Shown piece by piece: positions 49,928-63,100 of a stretch of DNA of 64,000 nt. The stretch covers positions 27,900,513 through 27,964,512 of the forward strand of contig CM034547.1 of NCBI GenBank assembly GCA_020055645.1, read 5' to 3'. The translations under genes and the position numbers were made by a program. Positions within the stretch are counted from its first letter, which is position 1; each line of letters opens with the position of its first letter. The notes below the pieces were generated by a model. That model was not told the DNA's origin, made no database searches, and was given only the letters and a program-made list of their open reading frames with translations. The stretch is from Tomocerus qinae (Eukaryota > Arthropoda > Collembola > Entomobryomorpha > Tomoceridae).

Positions 49928-50620
49928 ATGGAATTTCGTAGATCTGTTAAAATAATTTATTTTATGATGGATAGTAAACAATTTTATTTTTTAAGAGGAA
50001 GAAAAGTGGGCAGCTTGTTAATTTTTAATGAAAGAATATATCGAAACTCAAAAAATAGTTTGGCAGGAAATGTGCGGTGTTGGAAGTGCCAATCAGATTG
50101 TCAGGTTCATTTAATCACTGAAAATAATTTACTTTTAAGTGAAGGAGACCAAAGCCAACATACACATGGATCCGAAATAATAGAGATAGTAGTTTTACAT
50201 TTTTTAAATCGGCTAAGAAATGCCATTGAAATGGATCCGTCACAGTTACTATCGATTCTGTACAAGTAAGCAAATTTAACAAGCTTTAAATTAAGTATAT
50301 GTATATGATTTCACATAGAGATAGTTAAATATTTTGCTGATAATTTAAATATACGGAAAGAGCTCGAATTAGTTCCAGTTGAAATTCGTCCATAAATGCC
50401 CCAATTTCATCGCTGCGTCACATTATTTGCCGAAATGATGATTTTAGGAGCTGAAAAAAATCTAAAGTTACTTTGTAAATGTGAAAAAAATTTACATGGA
50501 CGGAACATTTCAGAAAATTCCAAGGCTCTTGTTTTTCAGATGTACACTTTACATTGCCGTTGTGATTTCTACGATTTATCACATTATATTAGTAGAAAAT
50601 ATTTTAGAATTACAAAATAA
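49928..50620 (+). pseudogene. FLYWCH zinc-finger protein remnant
   Basis: The first frame (49928-50269, 113 aa) contains a good FLYWCH-type finger: KVGSLLIFNERIY, then RCWKC, CQVHL and a closing HTH. It continues with FLNRLRNAIEMDPSQLLSILY, like the helical stretch that follows the finger in many insect FLYWCH/Mutator-like proteins. A GTAAGC at 50268 could be a donor. A second frame just downstream (LNIRKELELVPVEIRP, then a TAA at 50394, then a 74-codon frame to 50620) may continue the protein but is broken by that in-frame stop. Most likely a decayed Mutator-like transposase or a domesticated derivative. An alternatively spliced FLYWCH exon of a host gene is the other possibility. Confidence 0.5.
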
Positions 50621-53600
50621 AAAACTAGTAAGTATTAGTAGTCATTTAATAGTATGAAATGTTTTCTGATTAAATTGCAGAGATATAATTAAATTGCTTT
50701 TAGCATGTAGCAGCTGTGGTTTTTTTGAAAATATTGTATACACACGCGTATTGTTTTTATAAATGTATGGACACTAAGTAGTGCTTTAGTTGTGACAAGG
50801 ATAAAAATTTCATTGCATTAGTTTTCTGTAGAAAGGATAGTAATTATTAAAAACAATTAGTATGTAGTCGGATTTTAGGAATTTTTTTGATTAAATTGGT
50901 GCCGTTTTTTAGAGACTATTAATATTTTTAACAAGTAGCAGCAACTTTAGCGAGTAGTTTTTAGAAAATATTGTAATTAAATAATGCAACGAATGCACTA
51001 TATGCCATTGGTCGTACATTAACAGAATAAAATACAGCATAATATTATGCTTGCACGCTTCACAACCAACACTACACTTTTCTATATGTTCATGCGTAGC
51101 ATATAATAACCTGAGCTACTAAATGCAAACATTAATTGGTGTATGTGAACTTTTCCTTCACCCTATAAAGCATAGGGTAGAAAATTGGGTTTCCTTCCTT
51201 GCGGTCGGTCATTTTAACCTTTTTGTAGTTCTTGGAAGAAGGATTAAGGCGCGGATTAGCTCATCACCATTTAATCTTACCCTAATTTTTGCGACAGTGA
51301 CTGATGAAATGGAAAAATCGAAAACAATCTCAATAATGTCAGTCAGTAAGGATTTGAGTATAAAATTGATTGACGTAATTCTGTTGTAGTCATACAGATT
51401 TGATTTACGCGACACAATTCCGTCGTTCTTTTAGTCGATTAAAGTTTCCTTTGTATCTCTGCGTCACTTACCGAGACCAATTCAAGAATAAGAATTATAG
51501 TGATATTGATAAAAGTAAGGTTGAAGACATCTTATAAGCATACAATATTGATTTTGAGCTTTTATTGTGGTTGTGATTTAAGGTATTCATTGCAATAACG
51601 ATTTTCCTTCTAAGATATAAAATGTTTCAAATTCTGTACTGTGCCAACTTTTATCATTGTTAACACAATATCCAAGGAGGGAGGGGCTTGCGAGTGCTCC
51701 TTCCTATGGTGTAGCAACAGATGCAAAGAACTACGTAGAGTTCAAGGATAATGGGTATATGGGTGGGTGTTCGGACGGGCTAATAAGTAATAGAAAATTG
51801 AAGAACGAAAAAGTTCTTAGACAAGTTTCATATATATGTGTAATAGTGTAAATGTAAAGGGAAACCCCATTCACAGCGGTAGGCATATCGAGCAGTTGTA
51901 TATAATGGACGAAGAAAAAAAAATTCTGTATGTATCGATTGATTAGATTAGACTTTCTCTTTTCATTCTTGATCTACCAATACCAGAACTTATGGAAATA
52001 TCTACATAAAAGTCTACTGTATAAATATTACAGAAGTTAAGCTTAGTTTTGTGCCTTAAGTTCATACAAAAACCCCGTCTGGGTGTTATAATATTATATT
52101 TATAGGATTTAAGCAGAAAGCCTTTGACGAATTTACTTTCAATTTCGAATTAAACACCCACGAAAAAATCGTAATCTAGGTGTAGGTTCCCCCTAGCTTT
52201 TGAATTATGATTATATAGAAAAATTATTTTAATCCAGATTCGGGAACTACTGCATGAGTACATTTTATGCGTATCTGGGAATATTTATTCCACGTTCTTT
52301 GATGAAAACTATAAGAACAAATGTGAACATTAATGGCATTAAGTATTTCTAAGAAATCGCTAGTTTGAGCATAATAAAAGGGAAAGTATAGTATAATATA
52401 ATAAAGCGAAAATTTCAGGCTGTGTTTGCATGCTAAAAGAGAAAGCTTTTACTACTGCTTTTCTTCCGTAGTATGTAAATACAAACGTCAGATATAAATA
52501 GAACTACTCCGTAACAGTAGAATTTCCCTTTGTAGTTTGCTTTCTCCTTGTAATCTCAAGTCTCAAGGGTCTTTGATTTCATTTACACTTTTAATGATTT
52601 GTAAGACAATATTTTCAGGGCTTAAGATTTTATTACGCATACTTTGCACAAATAAAAGAATAGAACAGATTCAATTAAAGGTACTAAGTCCGCATTTCTA
52701 GGAATTGACATATTCTGCTATTTGTTGTATTTGGGTACGATCCCACCCCTCTGTCCTAGCTAACCAATGGCAATGTTAGTAAAACTAGTATATACTCTTT
52801 AGTTATTATTGATTAAAGCAATTTTTTATGTGCACTTCATATGGTATGCTTGAAAGCATAGTAATTTTGTTCTCCAATTCAAATAGGTAATAGTGTTTTT
52901 GTGAATAACGTCAACGAACAGCTGGAAAAGTGTCTGAAAAGTCTGAATTGTTGCGTTGTCATATTCTTTATTCGTGTTTTCCTTTTATTTTATTTCGTTA
53001 ACCTAATATTAGAAATCAAAGTGACAAATGAGAGACTGCATGCTACGTCGGCTACGGTTATAAAGTAATTGCGTTAGATATACAAGACTGGTTTGTACTA
53101 CGTAAACTTTAATGACGAAACTATTCTGGAAGAGTAACTAGCATGGATAATGTATATAATGTGTTATTATATTGATGTACTATCTTACATATTTAAGCTA
53201 GGACGTATTTTATTGTTATAAGTGTAAAATTTGTTGTTGTATGTGTTCAATATATTTTTGTTGCATAAGTATTATGAAACTAAGTTACTTGAGTCTGTCT
53301 TCTTTCGATCGCAATATATCGCAAATATAGAAGAAGAGAAACCTTGAAATACTACAAAGCATTAATATTACATATTACACATACAATGTAGTAGCTCACC
53401 ACTTATAACACCAAATACAAGTAGGGCAGTGCAGTGTAGGTAGACGGTAGTAGTTATATTATTTGTATTATGTAGCTGTAGTCCAATAACTCACAAAGTC
53501 CATTCTATGCTATCGCTAAAATCATGTGGTTAAATATTCTTTACATTTGTTCCTTGAATAATTTACGAGGCAAAGCCAGCCAAAATATGTGTGCGTGTCA

Positions 53601-53885
53601 CTAATACTACTACTACTACATACGAATATGACTTAGATAGATATTAGACATTATTATATACCTCACTCACAAGCCAGTCAAACCACACATAAAGCTCATA
53701 TTATTAAATTATTTCTTTCCAAGTGTAAACCTTCTTATTCTTTTTACTTATTGCATATTGCTAGTTTGGTTTTTAGACTGTGCTAAATATTAGTATGTCG
53801 TTATACATTCTTATACTTATACTCTATTGTCCTTCACTAACATCAGTAACATCTTTTCAGTTTCTTAAGTCAAGTCATAATTGTT
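50621..53885. other. 3.3-kb stretch without a recognised gene
   Basis: AT-rich. The short open frames (for example 51123-51389 and its antisense partner) show no known motif. No transposon ends or tandem arrays noticed. Confidence 0.4.
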
Positions 53886-54044
53886 AGACAGTTAGTTTTT
53901 TTCTTTAACTTAACTTTGAGCCTGACTTAACGTAAGTCTTCACGCGATTTTCCTTACGAAATAAACTTACGCTAGGGTTACGTCGAACAGTTAGTGATTT
54001 TCAGTAAGTATTAGATTGCGTAAAATGATGCCGCAAATTTTAAA

Positions 54045-54121
54045 TTATTTTGCAAAAGTTTGAAATGTATACATTTCAAACTTTTGCAAAATAACGAGTA
54101 ACGGTATACCGTTACTCGTTA
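54045..54121. promoter_or_regulatory. Two adjacent perfect palindromes upstream of the transposase start
   Basis: 54045-54094 is a perfect 50-bp palindrome centred on GTATAC. 54092-54121 is a perfect 30-bp palindrome also centred on GTATAC, overlapping the first by 3 bp. They end 42 bp before the transposase ATG. They may be protein-binding sites, part of the promoter, or a transposition enhancer; this is inference. Confidence 0.7.
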
Positions 54122-54163
54122 CGAAATAAAAGGTTGGAAGCATCTTGAACCAATTTTGAAACC

Positions 54164-55499
54164 ATGAAACCTATGCCGGGTAAGACTTTTAATCAAGCAA
54201 ACTTTTTTGTAACTGTTCCCATAATTAATGATTTTGTCTATATCCATTAATTTAAAATATATTTTAGTGAAATCGTTGTTCAAACTATGCATCAGTGGGG
54301 TAATTTCTACAACCGAATACTGGAAGTATCGAAAACTTAGAAGAAGATCGTACAAAAGTCTACTTGCCTTTAGAAAACCATTCATTTTAACAAAGTATAC
54401 AGATGAAGAATCATTGCTTTACTTCAGATTTACTAAGTCAGAAATTAACCTACTCTGCCAGCAAATGCGGATGCCCAAAGCTATCAGAATGGCAAGCGGC
54501 GAGAGATTTTCTAGTAAGAATTAAAATAATACGCAGTGCCTCTATATTTCATTTCGAAACTATTTTTTGGCAATTAAAAATTACATATTTTTGTATTCAC
54601 GTATAGGAATTGAAGGACTGTGTATAATGCTCAGGAGACTGAGCTACCCAAATCGCCTTGTTGACCTGGTGCATATGTTTTATCGTAATCCAGGAAGTAT
54701 TTCAAAAATAGCTAATTATATGATACGTAGAATATACTCTACCCATTGTCACCTTCTTCAAAAGCTAAAACAAAAATGGTTAACTGCTCCAGTAAAGCTA
54801 AGTATGACTGAGGTGAGTACTGTATCAATTAACTAAAAAAGTAGAAAGGAAAACTCATAATAATATATCGTTTAAAGTATCCTATTTTTGTTCCAGAGTA
54901 TATCAGAATCAGGGTCAGTCTACCAAAATACCATTGGCTTCATAGACGGAACGGCAAGATCAATATGTCGGCCAAAGTACAATCAGAAAATAATGTATAG
55001 CGGTTACAAAAAGCAACATGTCATGAAGTACCAAAGTGTCGTGTTTCCAAATGGATTAATTGGACGGTTAGATGGACCTTTTACTGGAAGAAGGCACGAT
55101 TCTGCTATCCTCCACTTAAGCCGAATAAAAGAAGAATTGGAGAAGGAATTTGTCAACGGTGACGGCACTTGGTATACGCTGTATGGGGATCCTGGGTACT
55201 CTAACCAAAAATTCATAAAAGTGGGGTATAAAAACTATGGGAATTTAAGTGCTATTCAGAAAGAATTCAATGCAACAATGTCGGCTCTTCGGATATCAGT
55301 AGAATATGGCTTTGGAAAAATTGCGCAGCAATTTGCGTTCTTAGATTTCAAGAAGAATCAAAAAATATACCTCCAAGAGTTAAAGAAGCAATACTACGTA
55401 GCAGCACTACTTGTAAATTGCCAAACATGTATGAGAGGGGATCAAGTTTCCAAGTATTTCAATATGCATCCGCCAACACTAGAGGAATATCTAAATTAA
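54164..55499 (+). CDS. PIF/Harbinger DDE transposase (HARBI1-like nuclease), 4 exons
   Basis: Catalyses excision and integration of the element. Exons 54164-54179, 54268-54513, 54607-54812 and 54897-55499 have GT-AG borders and consistent phases, total 1071 nt (356 aa), close to the normal family length. The N-terminal helical region has LLYFRFTKSEINLLC and CIMLRRLSYPNRLVDLV, typical of Harbinger. The DDE nuclease shows the first Asp in GFIDGTARSI, the second in GRRHDSAI (with GDPGYSN following), and the Glu in SVEYGFGKI. No stop or frame break is visible, so it may be functional. The tiny first exon (MKPMP) is the least certain part, and translation could start elsewhere. The 3' end faces the partner gene 144 bp away. 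Confidence 0.93.
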
Positions 55500-55643
55500 A
55501 TCAGTAATTTATCTAAACGTTGAAAAGATTTAATGATACTAGTTTTGGAGTTATAGAGTACAAAAAATTTCAGAGTTTCTGAACTAAATACTTAGTTTAA
55601 TCATCAAGCGTATAATTATCCAAAAGGAAATAAAAAATTCTAA

Positions 55644-56816
55644 TCACAGATTGTCTTTATTTTTAGTTAAATTAGCCAATAACTGAAGCATTTGGGATTG
55701 TAGATGCAATTGTGAGGCATTGAATTCATTCCGCCGTTGGGTTTCTTCAGCTAAGCGCTCTTCTCGTTTATATTCCAACTGCAATCGTTTTTCTTCAACC
55801 TCGAGTCTTTTCTCTTCCATGTCCAGCTCTCTTTTCATTTTCTCTTCTTGTAATCTTAATTTCTCTGCTTCAATGTTCATATCATGAAGTTGTTTTGATT
55901 TAATCAGCTCATCTTCGGGGGCCATTGTCATGCGTTTTTTTCTTTGAAGTTTTAGCTGAGGAATCGATTCTGAAAAAAATACATTTAATTTTAGATTTAT
56001 CCTACCAAAATACATAAGACGCATTTTTTCATATTATGGTACTATCACCAATAATAATTAAGTGTTTAAAAATATTACCTCCAAAATTCTCAAGGGCATT
56101 ATTTCTCTCTTTATCTGCTTCCTCTCTTTCCCGTTTTTTCAAATTTCTGGGTTCAGCATCGGCACACGCCTGAGAAACTTCGCTTTCATTAAACGTTTCT
56201 GGAAGTTCTTCCACAACTGCATCAGCGTTAAACTCAAAGTTTATGGCAGCATTTGACTCTTCAATGAGGGATTTAATATTTTCTAATAGTAGTCCACGCT
56301 CACTTTTTTCTTCCTCGGTTCCGGTTCTAAAAAATCACATCATTTTAAAAATAGAAAAAAATGCCTGAAAAAGTAAAAATTATGGATATATTTAATAACT
56401 ACTTACTTGATAGATAACTCTTGTTTGTCATATTTTTCAACCAACAAATTTAGTCGACCCTTGATAGTTCTTTCAGTCAGTTTACATTGAAATTCAGCTT
56501 CTAACTCGGTCACGATATCTCCCATCTGCTTTACCTAACTGCCACGGATTTTGTTGTAAGGCGCATTTTAACAGGACTATGTCTTTGCGGATTGTGAAAA
56601 CAAACCTATGTTTATCTCCATCCTACAAAAATAAATGAAAATAAATTCGAGAAAATCATATTTTTATGTCTAATGTGCTTTCAGCGTTCTCATTCATAAC
56701 AATTCATTTTTCAATTCACTTTAACCGTGAAAAATGAATTGTTGTGGTTAACTGCTTTAACTTCATTGTTTTTGAATATTTTTTACCTTTTGACTTGACG
56801 TTTCAGCCTTTTTCAT
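55644..56816 (-). pseudogene. Harbinger Myb/SANT-like partner protein, with apparent 1-nt frameshift
   Basis: In this superfamily the second protein helps bring the transposase into the nucleus and binds the element ends. Exons in transcript order: 56816-56787, 56622-56407, 56326-56079 and 55969-55644. Phases agree across all junctions only if exon 2 is one base shorter. The SANT-like part begins RFVFTIRKDIVLLKCALQQN and PWQLGKA. Near 56525 the frame must shift by one to continue into MGDIVTELEAEF, LTERTIKGRLNLLVEKYDKQ and TGTEEEKSERGLLLENI. The C-terminal half is a long charged coiled coil (EAEKLRLQEEKMKRELDMEE). Without a shift translation stops 14 codons later. Alternatively, translation starts at the ATG at 56525, giving a protein lacking the first SANT helix. 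Confidence 0.8.
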
Positions 56817-57107
56817 CGTGATGACTTGAAAATCAATTAGTTTTTGTAACTTGCAACAGTTTCCGTTTAGTTGTAGTGTTGTAGTTTGCAAAAATTGCAA
56901 TGAGCGCTTTTAATTTTTGCAGGCAGACTAAATCCTGAGTGGCTTACGTGCGGTCGTAAGTCTCAAACGTAGTGTAGCCATTTTTACGCGACGTAAGTCG
57001 ATTTTTTTGGCGTAGCGTTGGAGTTTTGCGGAAAAGGGGAGGAGCTTAGCGTAAAACTTACGCTACGTCAGACTCAAAGTTAAGTTAAGGAAAAAAACTA
57101 ACTGTCT

Positions 57108-60100
57108 GTTATTGTGAACCCTGAAGTTATAATTTAAACCAGCTATTATTGTTGTGACGAATTTAATTACCCAACTAAACCAATACTTATGCAATTATTT
57201 TTTCAGGTTGGAAATGCAAATTGTTTGTCAACAATTGTTTTCCAGTCGTGAATTCAAAAATGAGTGATAGAGTCTTCCAAATTGGTGCCGTCCTTTTTCT
57301 CTGTCTGTAACCAATTCTATTCATTAAGTGTGGACCCACGGTTAAGGCTAGTCTCTTGTGTACGCCTTACCCTTACCTACCTCATTCTTTATACATGTTT
57401 CAACAGCGTGATGTAAGGAAGCAAATATACATAGGAAGTGGTGTGTCATCGTGTTTAGTTTCATTTATTATTTTCAAACTATTTTGCAATCGAATGTACT
57501 TATCTATTCTTGGAATTAATGATTAATCATCTAGTTTAACTACTTTTTTGTGTACCTGCCTACGTAACCTGAGATATATACTTACACACTATAATAATTT
57601 CCAATATTGTGAGTACATCAGTAAACTGTTGTTTAATACGTGTGATATAATAACATTTTAAATACCATTCGCCCTGAGACTGTGTGTACCCATAATCGTT
57701 GCCTTTACTTGTCTACATTGTCAAAACTGAAATTCTTCTGTCACTGGCGGAAAACGATGACAAGGAAGAGTTTTTGAATGTTGCCTTTGCAACTGCCCCC
57801 GAATGATTCACATGGAAGTTGGCATACGGGCGTGTCCACTCAGTTCACAAGTCCGCTTTGGGTCTCACCTGCACAAACCATTTAAAAATAATGGTCAGGT
57901 TTATCACCAGAAAAGATGACGAGCCAAGAGGTAAGTATGTATATTTTGTGCTAACATTCCTTTGTAGTCATAATACTTTATCTTTCGACAAACGCAATAA
58001 ATAATATATATTGAACGGGAGACACTTTGCATCGTAAATGTACAGGTATGTACATCATAAATGTACAGATACGTTGAATGATACTTTATCGCAGTTGTAT
58101 AGCTACTACGTAGAATTGTGTATTGATAAGCGACTCAATTTTATGTCTGCATTGGTGGAAATGTGGAAGAAAAAGTTGAAGAGACCTTTGGGAATGCATT
58201 CGAATTGAAAAAAATAATGGGAGCATTACGCTAATGATGTCATGAATTATTTACAAAATTCAGAGTTGTTGATAGATTGACAGCTGCTGCGACTATTTGT
58301 TCACGATGTCCACTTCAAAGAAAGTTTCGGGCTTCGTCCTTTCAACATTTTGGGTCGGTGCATGATAGCAAGTGGTAGATAACTGAGAAACCAATATATG
58401 ACGGGCACGGGACGAACCCAAGTTCATGCACATGCATGTGTTGGACAAGCTGTCATATCATTTATTCTTCTCTAATAATTTATTCACGGTTCTTACTTTT
58501 CGTGAAAAACTTTGGATTATTTTTGTGGAATTCAATGTAGAGATAGGCTTGTCTGTATCCACGAGTCCACCGTAATGATGATGGTCAGTCACGAATACTA
58601 AAGTAAGCTTTTAAGTGCCAGGTGAAACAAGGACTTGTCGTACTTTTTGTATTGCAAATTGTAGTATACATGCTTAAGTTATTTTAGCCCTATTGCTTTG
58701 TGAACATAGTAGAAGCTTGCACGCCAACGTGTGGGATGTATAAAGTTTAATGTCATCATTTACCGCTTAAAGAGAAAATAGAAGATGAAAGCAATAATGA
58801 TACATAACTGATCGATACAATCAGTTAGTGTCCTTGAGCATGGGTGACAAATACTCGGAACTATTATTTATTCATAAATATATTCCTCCTTTGAGAACAT
58901 GGCATATGTTAACCATGAAAAGAATTTCACCTTAACATAATTCATGTAGTACACTAACATTTTAAATTGTAGTGGATGACTCTGTGGTAGTCTTCTCAGT
59001 TTCTTTAGCATGTCATATTCATTTATTTCTGCGACGTGGCAAATGTGTACATATTGCTATTACCAATACATTAGCGTGTTTAATCTGCTTTCTCTATATG
59101 CTCAAGAAAATGTTTTTATGCGCCAGTGTAATAAATTCGGTATTGGTTGAATGACTACAAATAAATGCTAAGACAGATAAGTAGATAGGTTAGCGATCGT
59201 AAAATTCACCTTGGCACGCATGAAGGTGGGTGTATTGGCTTATTGGAGAAAGCTTTAGAATTACGGTAGAGAGCCTTGAAAGCCAGACCTTTTTAATACA
59301 CTCTCTTGTTGATTACCTCCTCCTACTGCCAATAATAATGGCTCTGCTAAAGCACTCCTTACAGGTATCTACCTAACATTCGAAAGTGTAACGAGAGGGT
59401 TGAGTTAGTGTTTGATTGCTATGTGATATTTGATTTGATGTGTCGATTCTATTTTGTCAAGTTACCCCTTCTTATCGCACGTGGACAATTATGCTACACA
59501 GATATATACACTAACAAAAGAGTCACTAAAGAAAAGAATAGTAATTAAGGGAACCACCAATCAATTAGAACAAATTCCATAATATTGACGTTTGAGAGTA
59601 TATAAATATTCCATTCAATCCGGGGCAATCCCCCCTGTGATTTTTCTTGCTACGCTCTAGACCACGTCAATGTCTACTTTGTCCATTTTGCTTGTGTGCA
59701 CCACTACAAGTATCGCAAAGTTATTGCAAGCCACACCTAAGGGAATACCTTTCAGACTAATACAACATGTAGATAATGTCTGTTTGCTTCATGTGAATAG
59801 GAATACACAAAGTAGTTCACATTTCCACATGCAAAAGTGCGATAAAGAAAAATGGAACGAAGAATAATAGAAAATTAATAATAACAGAAGTTATCACTCA
59901 CATGCACGCATTATATTTCCATATATAGAGTAGTAAAAGCAGTCGATTGGTAATGGTGACATGCTTTTAGTATCAGTAGACTGAACTTTATCAGATAATA
60001 AAATTTTTTGATAAATGGTAGGCAAAGGAAGGTATCAAGTATATTAATGTTTATTTTTATTAGTGCATATAGTGAAACTCAAGAAATTCCTAACCGCCCT

Positions 60101-63100
60101 ATAACGAAACTGTATTTTCGTAATGAATTATTTTCACTATCCTTTCACTACTTTTACTAATTTTGTCCACCTGATAGCTCTTGCTGCTTTGTATTGATGC
60201 ATCAGTCTCACTTTCCCCTTTATTGCATTTCAACCGACCAACTCATCATAAGAAAGACCAAACTCAATCCAGTGGCTACATGTCTACTTACCTTACAAAG
60301 GGTCTATCTAATATCTCCATAGTATGTGTATGCTGCGCTATGAGAGTGGGAACTTGAGAAGGGTGGACTGGTATGATATATTTATATAAGTCCTGGTTGT
60401 ATTCAACAACGCGGGTTGGGTTAGCATTTGTGTAATGCTTCGTGTGATCGCAAAATTCGTAGCCATTGGATTACATTCTTCTGACAGTGTGCTACATGGG
60501 GGAAAGGGGCATTGAGAACTTTCATTTTGTAGTTGTTGAACATCATTCCGTTTCATTCGTATTTCAATCGAAATGAGATGTGAGACTGTTGCGTAGCAGG
60601 GGACGGGGCAATGTAATGTACCAGACTATGAGACAGTTGGTTTCACTCAGTTTGTGAGAAACTGTGTAGTTGTTTTATGTTGAGGTTGGACGCATGCTTT
60701 CCTTTCGCCTGTTTGGCAACTTTCTTTGCTTCGTAAAGTACATCTATATACGTTGTTTCTCAACTTTCTTGAAAAGATTTCGTGACTTCGACTTTCACCG
60801 CTAGATGAAAGCAGTATTCTATTTTGGATCTGCTTTGTTGTCTTTGGCTTTTGTTTGGATAGTAACATAAACACTTTCACTATGAACTTACTCACTTGAT
60901 ATTTGTACATGGTATTTGCATTTTGCATATGTAATTTACACTCTCATTAATTAATTTTTGGGTGGCCAGGGGTGTCAATGAGCGAGTGTTCCATTGAAAC
61001 TGGCAACTAAAAATTATTTTAATCATGAATTTAAGCATACATGGCTACAACTATACTATGTATGTAACTTTAAGCTAATGAAGAATATATTGTAACACAA
61101 TTTGTTTAGTATGTGTAGTAATAATCACGTAGCTGTAGTCAGTAAAATTAAAATGCTTTTAATTATGATTGTTTTAATAATAAGTAACGCAATTTTTATG
61201 GATTACGTAAGTTGGATCACCTATATAATATAAAAGTGCAGTAAAGCGTGCACAATATTTTTCCTTTTATGGCAATCCCTATACCGTGTGCTACTTTAAT
61301 AAATATAAGGAGAAAGTTGTGAGCACAAACACATTATTTATATACATGGTGAGCAGCACTATATATATCACTACGTTTGTATATAACTGCAAAGGAGTAT
61401 TATATCTGTATATGTGTGACAAGAATTACCTGGGCAGAATGATTATGACAGAAGTCAATGAGCCCGAACGGCAACGGTCTAGGCTATGTGCAATGGACGG
61501 GCGTCGTCTTGTTGGTTATTTCTCATTCTCATGTTTACCCAGCAGTGGGCTAGTAAATAGGTAATTTGCTCTTTAATTTTCCCTAAATATATTGGGCAGA
61601 GTCATTACTCGCGTTATTATTAAATACCAAGTATTTCTTGATGCTATTTCTTATTCCTTATAAAAATCAACTGTCAATAATAATGTTCGGTGGGTGGAAA
61701 CTGTAAATTCTAATCTTTAAGACGCCCGATGTTTGCCCAAACGTCAAAAGCTACTTGTTGTGTTTGCTTTAAGGCTTCTGCAGTTGGCAAACCAAACAAA
61801 TGATGTTCAGGGAGTACATAACTCAAATAAGGCATCAATACCTACAGCTGTTATCGATTACATTTTTAGTTTCTTAGCAGTTGCTCTTCAATAATTTCCT
61901 TAATGGGGACCAATGACTCCCAATCGTTTTGGTTTCGAAGAGAACAATTGAGGTGTTGAGTACCTCACATGTTAAAAATAGTTGGCTAGCTAACTAGAAT
62001 ATTTACCAAAATTGTTTACATTTAAGTCAAGTTATAGTCGATTAGGACCCGGAAGAACTTTCTTTTTAACAATAGTACAACATAGGTAAGTGAGGGATTT
62101 AGTAGCATTGAAACCGTGGTCTCAAGTATTATAAAGTTAAAATGTCTAGGTAGATACAAAAAACTTGTATAGGCAATATGTAAATTTAATGGATTATATG
62201 CAAATACATAGATGCAGAAATCTATCATCAATCACTTTCACTTTGCATTCGTATCAAGTTTCAACTAATTATATATAGAGTTTCGTATTTTGATCCTTTG
62301 CAAGGAGCCATAAAGTAATATCGGTTTATGATTTTAAGGAGTGTTCTTCGATAGCGTTTGTAAGCTATCGTGTATTGTTAAAATCGATATGTAATCCGAA
62401 TGGTGTTGTTTGTTGCATGTCACAAAAATTAGCAAGATATTTATTTAGTTGTTTGTTTAAAATCATGGATCAACATTGTGTACATTGGTCGCATCGCAAT
62501 TTGCACTGCATAGTACACGGCAAGTACACGATGTTTACTTTTTAGATTTAGCAATGTGTATTTACGACAAAGTGTCCTGAATGTACGCTGCGCTGTTTCT
62601 GTTATCGATTAAAAAGCCCAGTGACGTAACATAGGAATGAACTTGCTGCCAGGATTTCGGTTTTCCATACATACAAATAATATCTGTGTATAGTGTAGTG
62701 TGTTATGTAAGTACTATCGCTTGAAGCCCACACTTCACGTTAGGTACGTACACTGCGTTCTCTTGCCGTACTCGCCGTTGTTGTTCAGTGTCTTGGTAAT
62801 GTATTACAAGACACCGAGTTTAGCTAGCTCCATAGGTTGTGTAGCTAGGCCTGTTCTTTCGCTCTGTGCTCTTCGCTGCTAGTGAATTTGAATTCCTTTC
62901 AGTTCATCCTCCTGCCCGGGTTCGGCCAGGATCGGATTCTTTAGTGCACATGCACTCAAAGGCATACTCTTATACATAAAGAATAGTTTAGGTAAGTTAA
63001 TAAAGCTGGCAAGGTACCGAGAGCAAGATTCACTACTACCCTACCCTACCCGCTATGCACTGCTTTCATAGTATATCAGGAGCGGGCGTGCATGCAAAAG

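Larger units (their letters stand above)
53886..57107. mobile_element. PIF/Harbinger DNA transposon, 3222 bp, nearly complete
   Basis: The terminal inverted repeats start AGACAGTTAGTTTTTTTC and match for about 35 bp with one mismatch, then more loosely to about 50 bp. The flanking trinucleotide GTT is duplicated (53883-53885 and 57108-57110), the 3-bp duplication typical of the superfamily. Inside are a plus-strand DDE transposase gene and a convergent minus-strand Myb/SANT-like gene, the standard two-gene Harbinger layout. Subterminal ACTTACG/CGTAAGT motifs recur at both ends. Confidence 0.95.

Noticed and set aside
61286-61564. 92-codon plus-strand frame as a gene
   Set aside because: The first half is AT-rich noise; the second half at best resembles a LINE 3' tail.
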